A program made the position numbers and the translations under genes. Below are positions 1 to 11,474 of a stretch of DNA of 64,000 nt, piece by piece (the first letter of the stretch is position 1; every line of letters starts with the position of its first letter). The notes below the pieces were generated by a model. That model did no database searches. It was not told the DNA's origin and worked only from the letters and a program-made list of their open reading frames with translations. Source of the stretch: Cocos nucifera. Taxonomy: Eukaryota; Streptophyta; Magnoliopsida; Arecales; Arecaceae. The DNA lies in assembly GCA_006176705.1 (NCBI GenBank), contig QRFJ01001034.1:124001-188000 (forward strand), read 5' to 3'.

Positions 1-511
1 CTTTTCTTTTTCTTTACTTTCTCTTCTTTTTCTTGGTTCATATTCATTTCATGGGTCATGAGTGAACCAATAAACTCTTCTAATACAAGATTATTTAGGT
101 CCTTCGCCTCTTGAATGACAGTTATCTTTAGCAAATATCTAAGAATTTTGCACACAACATCACTGTTAGTATAATCTCTTCTAGAACTTTTTAAATCATT
201 CAAAATATCAGTAAATCTTATGAATATTTCAGTAATAGTTTTATGTGATTTCATTTTAAATAGCTCATATTTGAGTACCAACATATTTATCTTTGTTTCT
301 TTGACTTGACTAGTGCCCTCATGGGTGACTTCAAGTCTATCCCAAATCTCTTTGGTGAATAAATATGTTGATATCCTATTGAATTTATTAGTATCCAAGG
401 CACAATATAGAACATTCATTACTTTGGCATTAAGTTGAACTTTCTTCTCATCATGTTCATCCCAATCTTTTTTAGATTTTGGAGTGGACACTCCATCAAT
501 TATGATCGTAG
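1..511 (-). pseudogene. SIRE-type copia gag, 5' part, runs off the left edge
   Basis: Read on the minus strand, a frame stays open from about 511 to the window edge. It gives a copia gag of the UBN2 type, with runs such as STYLFTKEIWDRLEVTHEG, VLKYELFKMKSHKTITE and FIGSLMTHEMNMN. The gag at 11837-12217 has the same blocks (EVTHEG, YELFKI, IGSLMTHELAM), so the two elements are relatives. Gag forms the particle that packages the retrotransposon RNA. Compared with the 11.8 kb copy, the segment before VIQEAKDL is shorter (RYLLKI instead of RSLPRSWEVKVAA), which suggests a small in-frame deletion. The initiator is unclear: the first methionine inside the clear homology lies near 414, but homologous residues extend upstream to about 490. 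Pol lies beyond the left edge, so I cannot judge whether the element is autonomous. Confidence 0.72.
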
Positions 512-720
512 GTGTGTGGATCTAACATTATGATATTCCATATATCATAACTTGTGCTTGGATGAATATTCTTATTCTTACTTTCCAATAGGTATAGTTA
601 GTCTCATTGAATAGCGGGGGTCTATTGTTGATTGCCCCTCAACCAATGAAGTCCCAATTGAGGTTGGCATTTAATCTTTAGCACTTTGACCGTTAGATCA
701 ATAACTACTATTAGGACACC

Positions 721-733
721 TACTCTGATACCA
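721..733 (-). other. Primer binding site of the minus-strand SIRE copia
   Basis: The reverse complement reads TGGTATCAGAGTA, a near match to the initiator-tRNA-Met primer site (TGGTATCAGAGC) used by most plant copia elements. It lies five bases inside the LTR edge at 739 and upstream of the gag remnant, which fixes the element's orientation as minus. Confidence 0.8.
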
Positions 734-738
734 CTTAT

Positions 739-2218
739 TGCTTAAGGATGGCTATCCAAGAAGGGGATGAATTGGATATTTAAAAATTTAACTTGAGACT
801 TGTTCAAATTATACTACTTATGTGCTTAATGAAATAAGTTATAAGATATATAGTGAATGAGGGTTGTAAAGTAAATAGCACACAATTATAAATACAATAA
901 TTTTATAGTGGTTCGGCGCCAAACTTAGCACCTACGTCCACTCTCTAAGTAAATCACTTAGGAATTCAACTATAATCACTTAACTTGATTACAGTCTAAC
1001 TATTTTACTTGGATTCATAATTCAATCCAATTAGTTTTAACCTTGGCTCATCAACTATAACCATATAATGATTATTTTTTTAGACTAGCAATCAAGCTCG
1101 ATTGATTTTAATTTTGGCTCACCAATCAAACCAAAATAATGTCCAACTCTAGACTTGGACTAACCCAAGTTTTTTATCTCGAAAAACTTGAAATAAAAAT
1201 AAAAATACAAATAACATAAACTCTTTGAAGCCCAAGAGAAGAAAATATGGATTGCTTTGCTTGTAGGATTGATTTCTTCTTCTTGAATGCTTGAGAGAGA
1301 TAAATGATGATCTTCAATACCAATAGCTTGACTTCTCTCAGATTGAGGATGATGGAAGGATAAAAGTATGTCTAAAAAACTCTCCTTCCCTTCACTATTT
1401 AGCTCATACAATTGAATGCACTGAAAATTTCTTGAAAACTCTTCTTTGTAGGTTTGAAAGATGTCTTTCATATTTCAAAAGGTTTTCTTATATATTCTTG
1501 AGGTTTTCTATCATTACAAGTCATCTGGGAGGTCATCAGAAGTAATTTAGCCACTAGAGACACGAAAATAGCCGTTGGAATGTGTATGGGATGAAAAAGC
1601 TATAGCATCAAAAACTAGCCATTAGAATCATTAGGTCGGTTCAATTTTTGACTGGATTGGCTCAGTCCCCACTAGGTCAGCTTAGTTTCTAGTTAGGCCA
1701 GCTCAATATCAATATACCAAAAAATTAGTTTCTATTTTTTGCTATCTTCTAAAACTAGGTCAGTTATCTTTCTGACTAGATCGACCAAGTCGTTCACTAG
1801 GTTGGCTCAGCTGAAAACTAGGTCGGCTCAGTCCCTTAGATCTGCAAACTTATTTTTCTGTGCTTTTTATTTACTACATTTATTGAGACTAGGTTGGCTC
1901 AGTCTCTGACTGAGTTGGTTAAGTCTGCATGCTAGCATGCCAAAGATTATTTGTAAGCCGTTCTTCTCCAAATTAATTTGTAGGTTAGACTTGCCTTCTT
2001 AACTTAATTTAATCTTCATTAAAATATCTTGAAAGATGTGTCCAATCTAGAGTTTCTTCTTTAAAATCTTAAGTAATGATTCTTTATTAAGATTTTGGGA
2101 AACACAGAGTTTTTTAGCTTTTGAAATTTACAACTATAAATCCTCATAAACAATGTTAGTAACTTAATAATTTATACTCAAATACTTTTATTATCATCAA
2201 ATCAATCCGAGGTCAACA
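739..2218 (-). repeat. 5' LTR of the minus-strand SIRE copia
   Basis: On the minus strand this LTR begins TGTTGACC (complement at 2211-2218) and ends AAGCA just before the primer site. It is 1480 bp, close to the 1410 bp of the SIRE LTRs at 9976 and 22230, and shares with them the TGTTGACC start and a block around 895-950 (accgaaccactataaaat on the minus strand). The only open frame of size inside it (1160-1471, minus) has no family resemblance and is taken as chance. The five bases outside the LTR are ACAGA; the matching duplication would be beyond the left edge. Confidence 0.75.
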
Positions 2219-3537
2219 ACAGATAAGGAAGAATATTATGGAAGTTCCTCAATTTTTCAAATCATAATGGATCCATGCTTCTTTACTATCTAAACAGGAC
2301 CAAAGAGATTCTAAGAGAACAGGCTCTAAGAAGGACAAACTCTCATGAAAAATGGTAAGAGGTTCTTAAGCCCTTATTTATCATTTTATTTTCTTTTGTT
2401 TTGCAAGAATTTAGGTCCTTGAGTATCCAATCCAAGATTAAAATCAAGATCGATCCAAAGTTGAAATCAAGGCCGAACCGAAGTCAAGCTCAAGGCCGAT
2501 CGAAAGTTAAAATTAAAGTTGAACCCAAGTCAAGCTCAAGGCCGATCCGAAGTTAAAATCAAGGCTGATCCAAAGTTGAAATCAAGCCTAAACTGAAGTC
2601 AATCTCAAGGCTAATTCAAAATTAAAATTAAGGTCGATCTGAAATTAAAATCAAGGCTGAACCAAAAGCAAGCTCAAGGCCTATCCGAAGGTAAAATCAA
2701 GGCCAATCTGAAGTTAAAATCAAGGCCAAACGGAACTCAAGCTCCAGGCCGATCTGAAGTTAAAATCAAGGCTGATATGAAGTTGCAATCAATAAGATCA
2801 AACCAAAGTCGAGCTTAAGGACGATCCAAAGTTAAAATCAAGGCCGAACTGAAGTGAAGCTTAAGGCTGAGCCGAGGTGAAGATCAAACCAAGCTGAATT
2901 AAAGATCAAGACTGAGCCAAGATGAAGATCAAATCGAGCTAAGGAGAAGATCCAAACTCACAACTTTTATGGTAATAGGCTATCAAGTCCCCATCCACTA
3001 TTTTATTTGCTTCCCACGGGATCATGGGTCCTTAAGCACCCAAGCTGACGCAAAGATCAAGGCCTGGCTGAAGTAAAGCTCAAGACCGAGCCGAGGTGAA
3101 GATCAAACTAAGCCAATGTAAAGATCAAGACTGATCCAAAGTGAAGATCAAATAGAGTCGAGGCAAAAATCAAAACTCACAACTCTTATGGTAAGAGGCT
3201 CTCAAGCTCCCATCCACTATTTTATTTTCTTTCCATAAGATCATGGGTCCTTGAGCACCCAAGCTAAGGTGAAGATCAAGGCCAAGCAGAAGTGAAGCTC
3301 AAAGTTGAGTTGAGGTGAAGATCAAACTAAGCCAAAGTAAAGATCAAGACCAAGCTCAGGTGAAGATCAAATTGATCCAAGGCAAAGATCAAAACTCATA
3401 AGTCTTATGGTAAGAGGCTTTCAAGCCCCCATCCACTATTCTATTTTCTTCCCATAGGATCATAGGTCCTTCAATGCTGGAGCCAAGGCAAAGATCAAAG
3501 CCAAGTCGAAGTAAAGCTTAAGGTCAAACTGAGGTAA
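2219..3537 (+). repeat. Non-coding tandem-repeat region, probable inside of outer element Gypsy-3
   Basis: No coding sequence is visible. From about 2430 a degenerate purine-rich unit of roughly 25-30 bp repeats many times (aaggccgaaccgaagtcaag and variants). On top of it a longer unit of 218-220 bp repeats at about 2970, 3188 and 3408, each copy carrying catccactatt and a block near atcatgggtccttgagcac. The sequence is interrupted at 3537 by the Athila-like element and appears to resume at 26509, 38363 and 44676, where other tandem repeats follow. I infer one outer pol-less gypsy element ending with the LTR at 45736-46673; its 5' LTR is not in the window. Confidence 0.5.
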
Positions 3538-3542
3538 ATATC

Positions 3543-5018
3543 TAATAATTACAATAAAAACACCATTAAAATAATAATTTATTAATTAATTTATAATTAT
3601 TTTTAAAAATTAAATATTTTTATTTATTTTTTAGAAAATATATTTATTAATAGAAAGAGCTTATTTTTTTAGTCATAATAAAATAAGTTTGGAGCAAATT
3701 GGAGTTAAAATGGGCCCGATATGAATTTTTAAAGAAAAAAGAAAAAAATTAATTCTTCAGTCGGTACGTCCAAATGCGCTCAACCAAGCCGATTCAGCCA
3801 CCCAGCCAGTGCATGCAGACCTAGCCCACACATCTGAAGCTGAATCGAAGCTGTTGACATCATGCTGATGTCAATTTTATCGTGGCTCATGGTAGACCTC
3901 TAAGGAAGGGTATTTTGGTCATTTCATGCCCATGCCATGTGTTGATTAGCTCAGGTCTGCAAAATGCTCAGTCCACTATGGTCCATATGCATAGTAAGAT
4001 GCGATCTGATGGTTATGGTGCTGCCGGTGAAGATCCAATGGTTGCTATGTTTTTTCATTTTGATTCTAATTCCATCAGCACCGACGCATGATTGGATGGC
4101 TGTGCGTGACTCTAACGATGATCCGATGGCCTTGAAAGCTCTCGATGGTGATTAAAATACCATGCATTGATCTAACGGTCGAGATTCATCTCATTAAAGT
4201 GATCCAATGGTCAGATTTAATTCCGACTTGATGTGGGCTATTAAATACTCATTTTTGGTGATTTTTGGATAGTTTAATTCATATCTTATGGTCAGAAGTC
4301 ATGGAACTATACAGAATTCGATCCAAGGGCTATTTTAATCCAATTTTTGAATTTCTTCATATTTTAAGATTAAAACTCTTCCTTAGTCCCATATTACCTA
4401 AAAATAAAGGATCCAGTCCTCCAACACCTATTTTAGGACCCCAGGCCTCCAAAATTCATTATCTTCAATCAAGGAAAAGCTACAATATATGATAGGATCC
4501 ATGCTTGGGTTAGAGGCTGCTTCAAGGCAACGGATGCTGCGAAGAAGAGCTATCTCATATACTATCTTCACGCCAGCTACTTTTAATTTTTAATTTTTAT
4601 TTTTTTTTAAATTTCATGTATTTAAATTCTAAATTGAATTTTAATTAATGCAAAATTTACTTTTTAACTATTTAAATTTCATGCACTTTATTTTTATTAT
4701 AGATTTAATTATTGTTCTTTATTTTTTATTGCAAGTAGATACTAAGGTCTAACTAGTAGATCTTAGTACCAAGTTTATTTTTTTGCTCATTTTAATTTTA
4801 ATTTTTTATTTATAATTTTATTTTTTTACTTCAATTTTATTTTTAAAAATCTTTTTCTTTTCTTTTTTTTATAAAAATCAAAAATTTTAAGACTAAAATA
4901 CTACCTTCTCTATGGATTCGACCCGACTCATTGCTTTCTATCTATTTTTAATCAATTTAAAAAGTTAAAATTAAACTAATAAATATGATATCTTAACAAT
5001 AACATTGTGCTCTTATCA
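3543..5018 (+). repeat. 5' LTR of the Athila-like element
   Basis: 1476 bp, beginning TAATAATTACAATAAAA (TG degraded to TA) and ending CTCTTATCA. It aligns along its length with 25018-26503, including the stretch around 3880-4490 that gives similar short open frames in both copies. Those frames are LTR sequence read by chance, not genes. Confidence 0.88.
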
Positions 5019-5020
5019 AA

Positions 5021-5140
5021 TTTTTGGCATCATTATTGGAAAATGAATAGATGCTATTTCTTTTGATTTTTTTAATTTTATTATAAATTAAGAATTATTT
5101 TGGCAAATGCATCAAGTTTTTGGCATCGTTACTGGAGAAG
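5021..5140 (+). other. Duplicated primer-binding-type motif behind the LTR
   Basis: TTTTTGGCATCATTATTGGA at 5021-5040 resembles a degraded form of the TGGCGCCGTTGCCGGGGA-type sequence that often follows plant gypsy LTRs. A second, better preserved copy (tttttggcatcgttactgga) starts at about 5116, roughly 95 bp downstream, so the primer region seems to have been tandemly duplicated. Confidence 0.5.
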
Positions 5141-6446
5141 GCACGAGCATTAAATTTTTTTTAATTTTTTTAATTTTTTTATAAATTAATTATAAATAAA
5201 TTTTTAATTTCTTTAATTTCTTGTAAATATTTCTTACTAACTTTTTTTATTTTTTTTGTAGAAAGAAAAAGAAAAAGAATAAAAAGATTAGGGCCAGGAG
5301 GAAGCTTTCAGTCCTATTTGATAAGATCAATCTTAAATTTTTTATTATTTATTTTATTTTTAAATTAATTTAAAAAATATCTACTTAAATCTAGTTAAAA
5401 GTTTCATGACAAGAGTAGAAAAACTAATTGCTTAGAGCATCCATCATATTAGATTTAGTTTTATTTTTATTTTTTTTTGATGATCGCTGGAGATAAGATG
5501 AGCACCTCATCTTCAATTAAGTTTCATGCATCTAATTTAGTTGCATAGAATTCCTTATTGAAAGTAATTGTGCATATTCATATTAAATTAATTTAAGGGC
5601 ACAACCTATTAAACAACATAAGATAAAAATTTGATCATCTTTTCTTGGCCCACAAATAATAAACCAGCATCTTGCATTGACCTAAGTTTTTAAATTAAAA
5701 TCAATTCAACATCAGCCCTAGGAACTCGAGCTTATTAGGACAAGAAATCCTAAAAGTTGGATCAGATTAGGGTTAGTCAGTTTGATTGGTGTCTAAGAAA
5801 AGTAGTTCAAGGATGACCAGATCCGAAGGAAGGTGGTTTATAATTAGTTTCATTAGCTTATCTTGCCAAGTATAATTGGTATTTAAGGCAAGCAATGGGG
5901 GGACTCTCACCGATTTTACACTTATCTAGCCAATTAATTGGCTGATCTTATACTTAAAGAGTTTGAAGATGACCTTGGTAGTTAGGAGCTATCTAGATCT
6001 AGGATAATCCTTAGTCAGGATTGATTGCCTAACTTGATTGCTAACTAAAATATCAAATCTAATTAAACCTAATTCTTCTCTCTCTTCTTATCTCTAGAAC
6101 TCCTTAGGACCTCTTCTTTCTTTCTTCTCCTTTTTTCTTTCAAAAATAAAATAAAATAAAATTAAATATAATAATAAATAAAAAATTAAAAAAATATAAA
6201 AATTAAAAATAATAAAATAATAAAAATTTAAAATATTCTAAACCATATGTTAGGGTTTCACTAGTACCTGCATGGTAGGAGATCGTTTTTTCTAATCTAG
6301 TTGAACCTAATCATAAAATTGAATGACTAAACCATATTGAACCAGATAATCAAATGGCTAAAAATTTTAGAAAACCACTTAGGTAGATAAAAATATATTT
6401 TATTTTTTTTACCTATAATCTATCGACTTGTATCTAATTACCTGAT
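5141..6446 (+). other. Leader region of the Athila-like element, no gene seen
   Basis: AT-rich leader between primer site and gag with long runs of A and T. There is no open frame with recognisable content and no LTR edge. Long untranslated leaders are usual in this clade. Confidence 0.5.
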
Positions 6447-7940
6447 ATTCATGCTACCCACTATGAGATCAAGCCGACTACAATCCAGATACTCCCATCT
6501 TTTTATGGGAACACCAATGAAGATCTTTATGAGTATCTAGATGAGTTCTTAGAAATCTGTTCTATGATAAAAATTCAGAATTTTTTTGATGATGCCCTTA
6601 GACTGATCTTACTCCATTTTCTTAAAAGATAAAGCCAAGTACTAGCTTGGCATATAGGAAGACCAATTAAAATTTGGGCTAAATTGCAAAGTAAATTTCT
6701 TAAAAAAAATTATCCCATAGTTTGAACCAACATCATGAGGCAAGCTATCATTGGATTTGCTCAGCTTCCAAGAGAATAAATTCACGAGTCATGGGAGAGA
6801 TTTAAGAAACTTTTTAGAAAATGCCCACATCATGGTCTGTCTAAGTGGCAAATAGTTCAAGCTTTCTATGAGGGTTTAAGAAACCAGTATAGACAAATGG
6901 TAGATGCATCTTATGGAGGTACATTCATAAACAAGAGTGAGGATGAAGTCTATATTTTATTTGAAATCTTGAGTGAAAATTCAATTAACCATGCTTCACT
7001 ATCCTTCTACCAAAAATGGACAAAAATTCATAAATTTAAACATCCAGAATTTAGTTCTAAGATTGATTTGAACATGATAAATAAAATAAATTTTCTTGCC
7101 CAGAAACTAGATCAACTCCTAACCCTAGGTTAACAATCTTCTATACAAAACACATCACCCTCTAAATATTAGGAGATTTGTTTAATTTATGCTAGCCCAA
7201 CCCATCATGTGAGTGAATGTTCCATGGTCACACAGTTTCCACCTTTTATCCAAGAAAAGTTCAAGTTGCACAAGACTACTCCAAGCCGATTAATGACCCT
7301 TTTCCAAATACATATAACCCAGATTGGAGAAACCATCCTAATTTTTCTTGGATACTCCAATAGACTTGGCTCAGATCCAAATTTTATTTGTGTATCAAAA
7401 TAGATCCCAATATCAGAACTATGCCTATAATAGTGGTCAGCTTAGTCAGTTTACCCAGCCATCATATTATAATCAACCATCATACCCACCTCTTCAACAG
7501 ACCAATCTAGCCAATGATAGATTTAATCAACTACAATAATTAATTCTGACTCAATAATAATTGATTCTAACTCAACAATAATCTATTGCCAGATTAGAAG
7601 CTCAAATAGGACAACTAGCTAAGTCTAACATGAGGAGAGAATTAGGTCAATTATCGAACCAATCGATTCTTATAAACAACCCATCTATTATCTATCAACC
7701 ATCTGAATCTAATTATCAATATAATATTTCACTCAAGAATTTCTAATTAGAGAATGTCAAAATAATTTTTAAATTTAAAAGTAATAAAATTCTTATGGAC
7801 CCATATCAAGATAGTTGAGATAGGCTAGTACTGATGCTAGTCAAGATAAAAATATTGAAGAAGAGGTTAGTACTGAAACTAACTACATAGAAGAACCTGA
7901 GTCCAGAACTAGTACTGATGCTGGTTCTAATTTAAATGAG
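6447..7940 (+). pseudogene. Athila-like gag remnant
   Basis: One frame from about 6447 to 7133 reads as retrotransposon gag: IQILPSFYGNTNEDLYEYL, then FKKLFRKCPHHGLSKWQIVQ and YRQMVDASYGGTFINKSEDE. It has three internal stops (near 6630, 6722 and 6777) but no frameshift up to 7133. A degraded zinc-knuckle-like stretch (ASPTHHVSECSM) follows near 7190. Around 7348-7540 comes a glutamine/asparagine-rich segment (YQNRSQYQNYAYNSG), and at about 7590 the conserved RLEAQIGQLAKS block, typical of the gag C-terminus in Athila/Tat elements. Gag builds the virus-like particle. The coding sequence is split at 7941 by a solo LTR and continues at 9676 in the same frame (NEIDKEKKRVDDLHKTYK). Confidence 0.75.
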
Positions 7941-7945
7941 ATTGA

Positions 7946-9675
7946 TGATAATTATCATAAATTAATAAATAAAAATATTAAAAAATATAATAATTTAATA
8001 TTTATTTAAAAGAATTGATATTTTTATGAATGTTTTGTAGAAACAACTACCAATGCAAAGAGCTCAATTTATGGGTTTCAATGCAATAAATTTTACTTAA
8101 ATCAAAGCTAAAATAAAAAATTTATGAAGTCCAAAAGTTAAAATAAAAAAAATAAAAAAATAAAGATTGGTGCATGATGGACCAACCGATCGGTCCATGG
8201 AACAAGTGTAGATCGGCCAGCTCAGCAAGCATGGCCAATCGGCGTGTGACATGTGGCGAACCTAGACTGATCTACAAATTTTTTATTATGGCGTACAGGG
8301 ATAAATTCATCATTTCATCGGGCCAGGCGCATGGGGATTGGTTTGGGTCTACGGTGCGCTCGATCCACAATAGTCCACGAGCATAGTAAAAGCACAATCT
8401 AGTGGCTGAGAGCAATCTTGGTTTAGATCTAGTGGTTGAGAATCAAGCGCTAATGGATGGCTACGATATGGGCACTGACGGACGGCTAAGAAGGTAGCCA
8501 GTGAAGATCCAATGGCTGACATTATTTTCTAGTTTGAATAGGACTTTCCAAATTTCCAGTGCATGATCCAATGGTCGATATCACTCCAAATCAAGATCCA
8601 ATGGCCTGAAATCAATCCGATGGTGATCAGGAGCTCTAGCGATTGTTTTTGATGGATTTAGAGTCATTTGATTTCAAATGGATGGTCAGAAATAAACTGA
8701 GGGATTAAATTTGATCTAGACTCTGATTTGAGCTCGACAAAAATCCAAAAACTCTTGATTTTTTTCTTTATTTAATCTCCTATATGCTAGGAATTGAATA
8801 GAGAACCCCTTTGGGGGAATTAGTTTTAAGCTCTCTTTCTCTCTCCCTTCTCTTCTCCTTTTCTCTCTTCTTCTTTCTTCTTTGTTTTTCCTTTTTTTTC
8901 TTTTCTCTTTCTTTGGGAGATTTGAAGATGCTAGAAGCCGAAGAATTTCAAATCATGTATAGCTAAAGATCAGAATTCTAGGATGAAGATGAAGTCTTCG
9001 AACATGAATTATATTTTTTTCTTTATTTTTTGTAATTTTTTTATGCAAGGAATAAATTATTTTTCTACCCAATCTTAAATCTTATTCTTCATGCATGAGA
9101 TTCAATAACATGCTTATTATTGATTGATATTTAAATAGACTATATTTATGAAGATAGATTATGATCGAAAGATACAATCCATGCTCGATTTAGTAGTTTA
9201 TATTAGAGAGAATCGGTAAAAGCCATGTTACTAAATTTTTGAGAATTAAAGTATTGAATAGCTTATGATTCTATTAAGATGGATCGTGGTTGGAAGATAC
9301 GGTTCATGTTCAAAAAAAAAAGGTTATAGTCATAACTAAATTCTTAAAAATTATTAAATTCTTGCATTAAAAAAAATTACCATAACCATGCTAGAGATGG
9401 ATTCAAAATTCCAGAATACCTTTAACTGATTCTTCAAACCCCACTTTATTATTATTTGCTTTTCTTTATTTTTATTTATAAAATCAAAATTAATTATCTT
9501 AAATTTATTTATTTAAATTTTTATTTTATAAATTAATTAAAATTTTATTTTTAATTAAATTAAATGCAACTTAGCCTTCAATCCTCGAGAAAATCGACAC
9601 TTGATTCACCAACTATCCTATTTAATAGTAAAATCGACTTTAATCTTTTTTTGATGCTGTAACGACAAGCAGTCA
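7946..9675 (+). repeat. Solo LTR inserted in the Athila-like gag
   Basis: A 1730-bp unit beginning TGATAATTATCA and ending AAGCAGTCA is flanked by ATTGA (7941-7945) and ACTGA (9676-9680), a 5-bp target duplication with one mismatch. Deleting the unit and one duplication joins the gag frame exactly (…LNEI + DKEKKRVDDL…). It contains no primer site, gag or pol and no second LTR, so I call it a solo LTR left by LTR-LTR recombination. Its start resembles that of the host element's LTR (TGATAATTACAAT), so it may come from a related gypsy family. Confidence 0.7.
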
Positions 9676-9975
9676 ACTGACAAAGAAAAGAAGAGAGTGG
9701 ATGATTTACACAAAACCTATAAATCTAAAGTCCTATTCCCTTCAACTCTAGAAGCCAATTCTTCTCATGTAAAGTAAGAGGCATATAATGAAAAGCCAAC
9801 AGAGTTATTTAAACAAGATCATATTAATTTACCTCTAGAACTAAAAACATCTTTAGTCACCCTACCTGTACCCATTACATCAAACTTAACTCCTAACATA
9901 AAAAATCAATTTACGAGCATTCTAGACAAACAAATAGGAGAAATTTTTGACAAACATGGATTTGAGAATGTAGTC
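9676..9975 (+). pseudogene. Athila-like gag-protease linker, broken by the SIRE insertion
   Basis: Continuation of the gag frame: DKEKKRVDDLHKTYKSKV, then LFKQDHINLPL and LDKQIGEIFDKHGFENVV at the SIRE edge. The KTYKSKVLFP block resembles the YKPKVPFP motif that precedes the protease in Athila/Tat polyproteins. One stop lies near 9770. The sequence after the SIRE (23640 onward) does not continue into protease or RT. Confidence 0.55.
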
Positions 9976-11385
9976 TGTTGACCCCTTAAGTGATTTTGAT
10001 GATGACCAAACATTAAAGAAAATGATTACTAATATATATTTTTTATTTCAAGTATTCCAATATTAGAAGAAAGAGAGCTCTTTGACCAAAATAAGGAAGA
10101 CATAAAGTGAAAATCAAATGAAATTCAAATCCCCTAAAATTACCTTGAAGCAGTCTTCGAGACATCTCGGATTTTTTTCGAGAGCTCTCGAGTAGACTGG
10201 TATGCAACAAATATAGTTCTAGCTCGATTTCAAGAAGTCTTGAGTGAATCTCGAGATGTCTCGATCTCAGACAATAGAAACCTAGTTTTTGTACTTTGAG
10301 AGCGAGAGATCTCGCAGAATTCTCGAAAGGTCTCATGGTTTCAGCGAGACATCTTGTTCAAAATCGAGATGTCTCGATCTCAGATGATAGAAACTCAGTT
10401 TTTATACTCTGAGAGTGAGAGATCTCGCAGGATTCTTAAGATGTCTTGCGGTTCCAACGAGACGTCTCATTCAAAATCGAGACATCTCGATCTCAAACGA
10501 GCCATTTTTTCTAGAAAGATGATTTTTCGTACGACTGAAGATGAGAGCTCTTCTGATCAATTTAAGAGGTCTCATAACCTGACGAGATGTCTCGAGATAA
10601 ATCGAGAGATCTCAAGACATGGCGACAGCTTTTTGATGGGGCATTTTAGATCAGATTTTTTTTTCGTTCCAATGGCTAGTTGCTGCTCTCCAATGGTCAG
10701 ATTTTGCTTTTTCTGAACTCTAATCATCATCAAAAAAAAGAAAATATTGGAGATATAAAAGGAAGAAAGATTACTTTTTAAAAGAAGAGAAAAACAAAAG
10801 AAAGAAAAGCACGCTCTATTCTTGAACAAATACCCAATCTCCAATCAATCTATTCTCTCAAGCTTTGAAGAATCCTCAAGTGCATTAACTCCACACATTC
10901 AAAGAGGCTTTCAACGAACTACAAGGACAACTTTCTGCTCATTCAAAGGGGCATTTTGAGTTGTAAATTTTTTTTCCTCTTTCCATGTACTTAGTTTTAG
11001 TAGGGGCTGAAATTTGGATTTTGGGACTTTTTCTCCCCTCTATTTATTCAGATTGATTCGTTTGATTCTTGTAAGGGTTGTGGTTGGTGAACCTAGGAAA
11101 AAACCAACTGAGTTTTTGGATAGTGAGCTCGAAAAAACTATCTGACTGTAATCTTATGGGATTATAGTAAAATTCCCAAGAGTGTGCTTGGGGAGTGGAC
11201 GTAGGTGCTAGGAGAGCACCGAACCACTATAAAATTCTCTTATTTATGTGTGTGCTCTTAATTGTATCTTCTATTTACTCTTACATTTGATTCACTTGGG
11301 TTTTAATCATTTAGCACTACACATATCTATTTTAATTTTTGACAACCCAATTCACCCCCCTCTTGGGTTGTTTATCTGGGCAACA
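9976..11385 (+). repeat. 5' LTR of the SIRE copia
   Basis: Begins TGTTGACCCCTTAAGTG and ends GGGCAACA, exactly 1410 bp like its partner. Between about 10150 and 10625 it holds a cluster of imperfectly palindromic GAGACATCTC / GAGATGTCTC motifs. The block accgaaccactataaaat near 11218 is shared with the SIRE LTR at 739-2218. Confidence 0.92.
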
Positions 11386-11387
11386 AT

Positions 11388-11400
11388 TGATATCAGAGCC
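11388..11400 (+). other. Primer binding site of the SIRE copia
   Basis: TGATATCAGAGCC, two bases after the LTR, is a one-mismatch form of the initiator-tRNA-Met primer site TGGTATCAGAGC. Confidence 0.85.
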
Positions 11401-11474
11401 TTGGTTTTCTACTAATTATTGATCTTATCAACTAGAGACAAAGATCATGTGAACCCAACTAGGAGGTTCATGTG

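Noticed and set aside
1160..1471. 103-codon minus-strand frame
   Set aside because: Inside the SIRE LTR and without similarity to any element protein.
3882..4492. Open frames of 63-75 codons, with counterparts at 25475-25705
   Set aside because: Both sets lie at the same place in the two LTRs of the Athila-like element and have no domain; they are LTR sequence read by chance.
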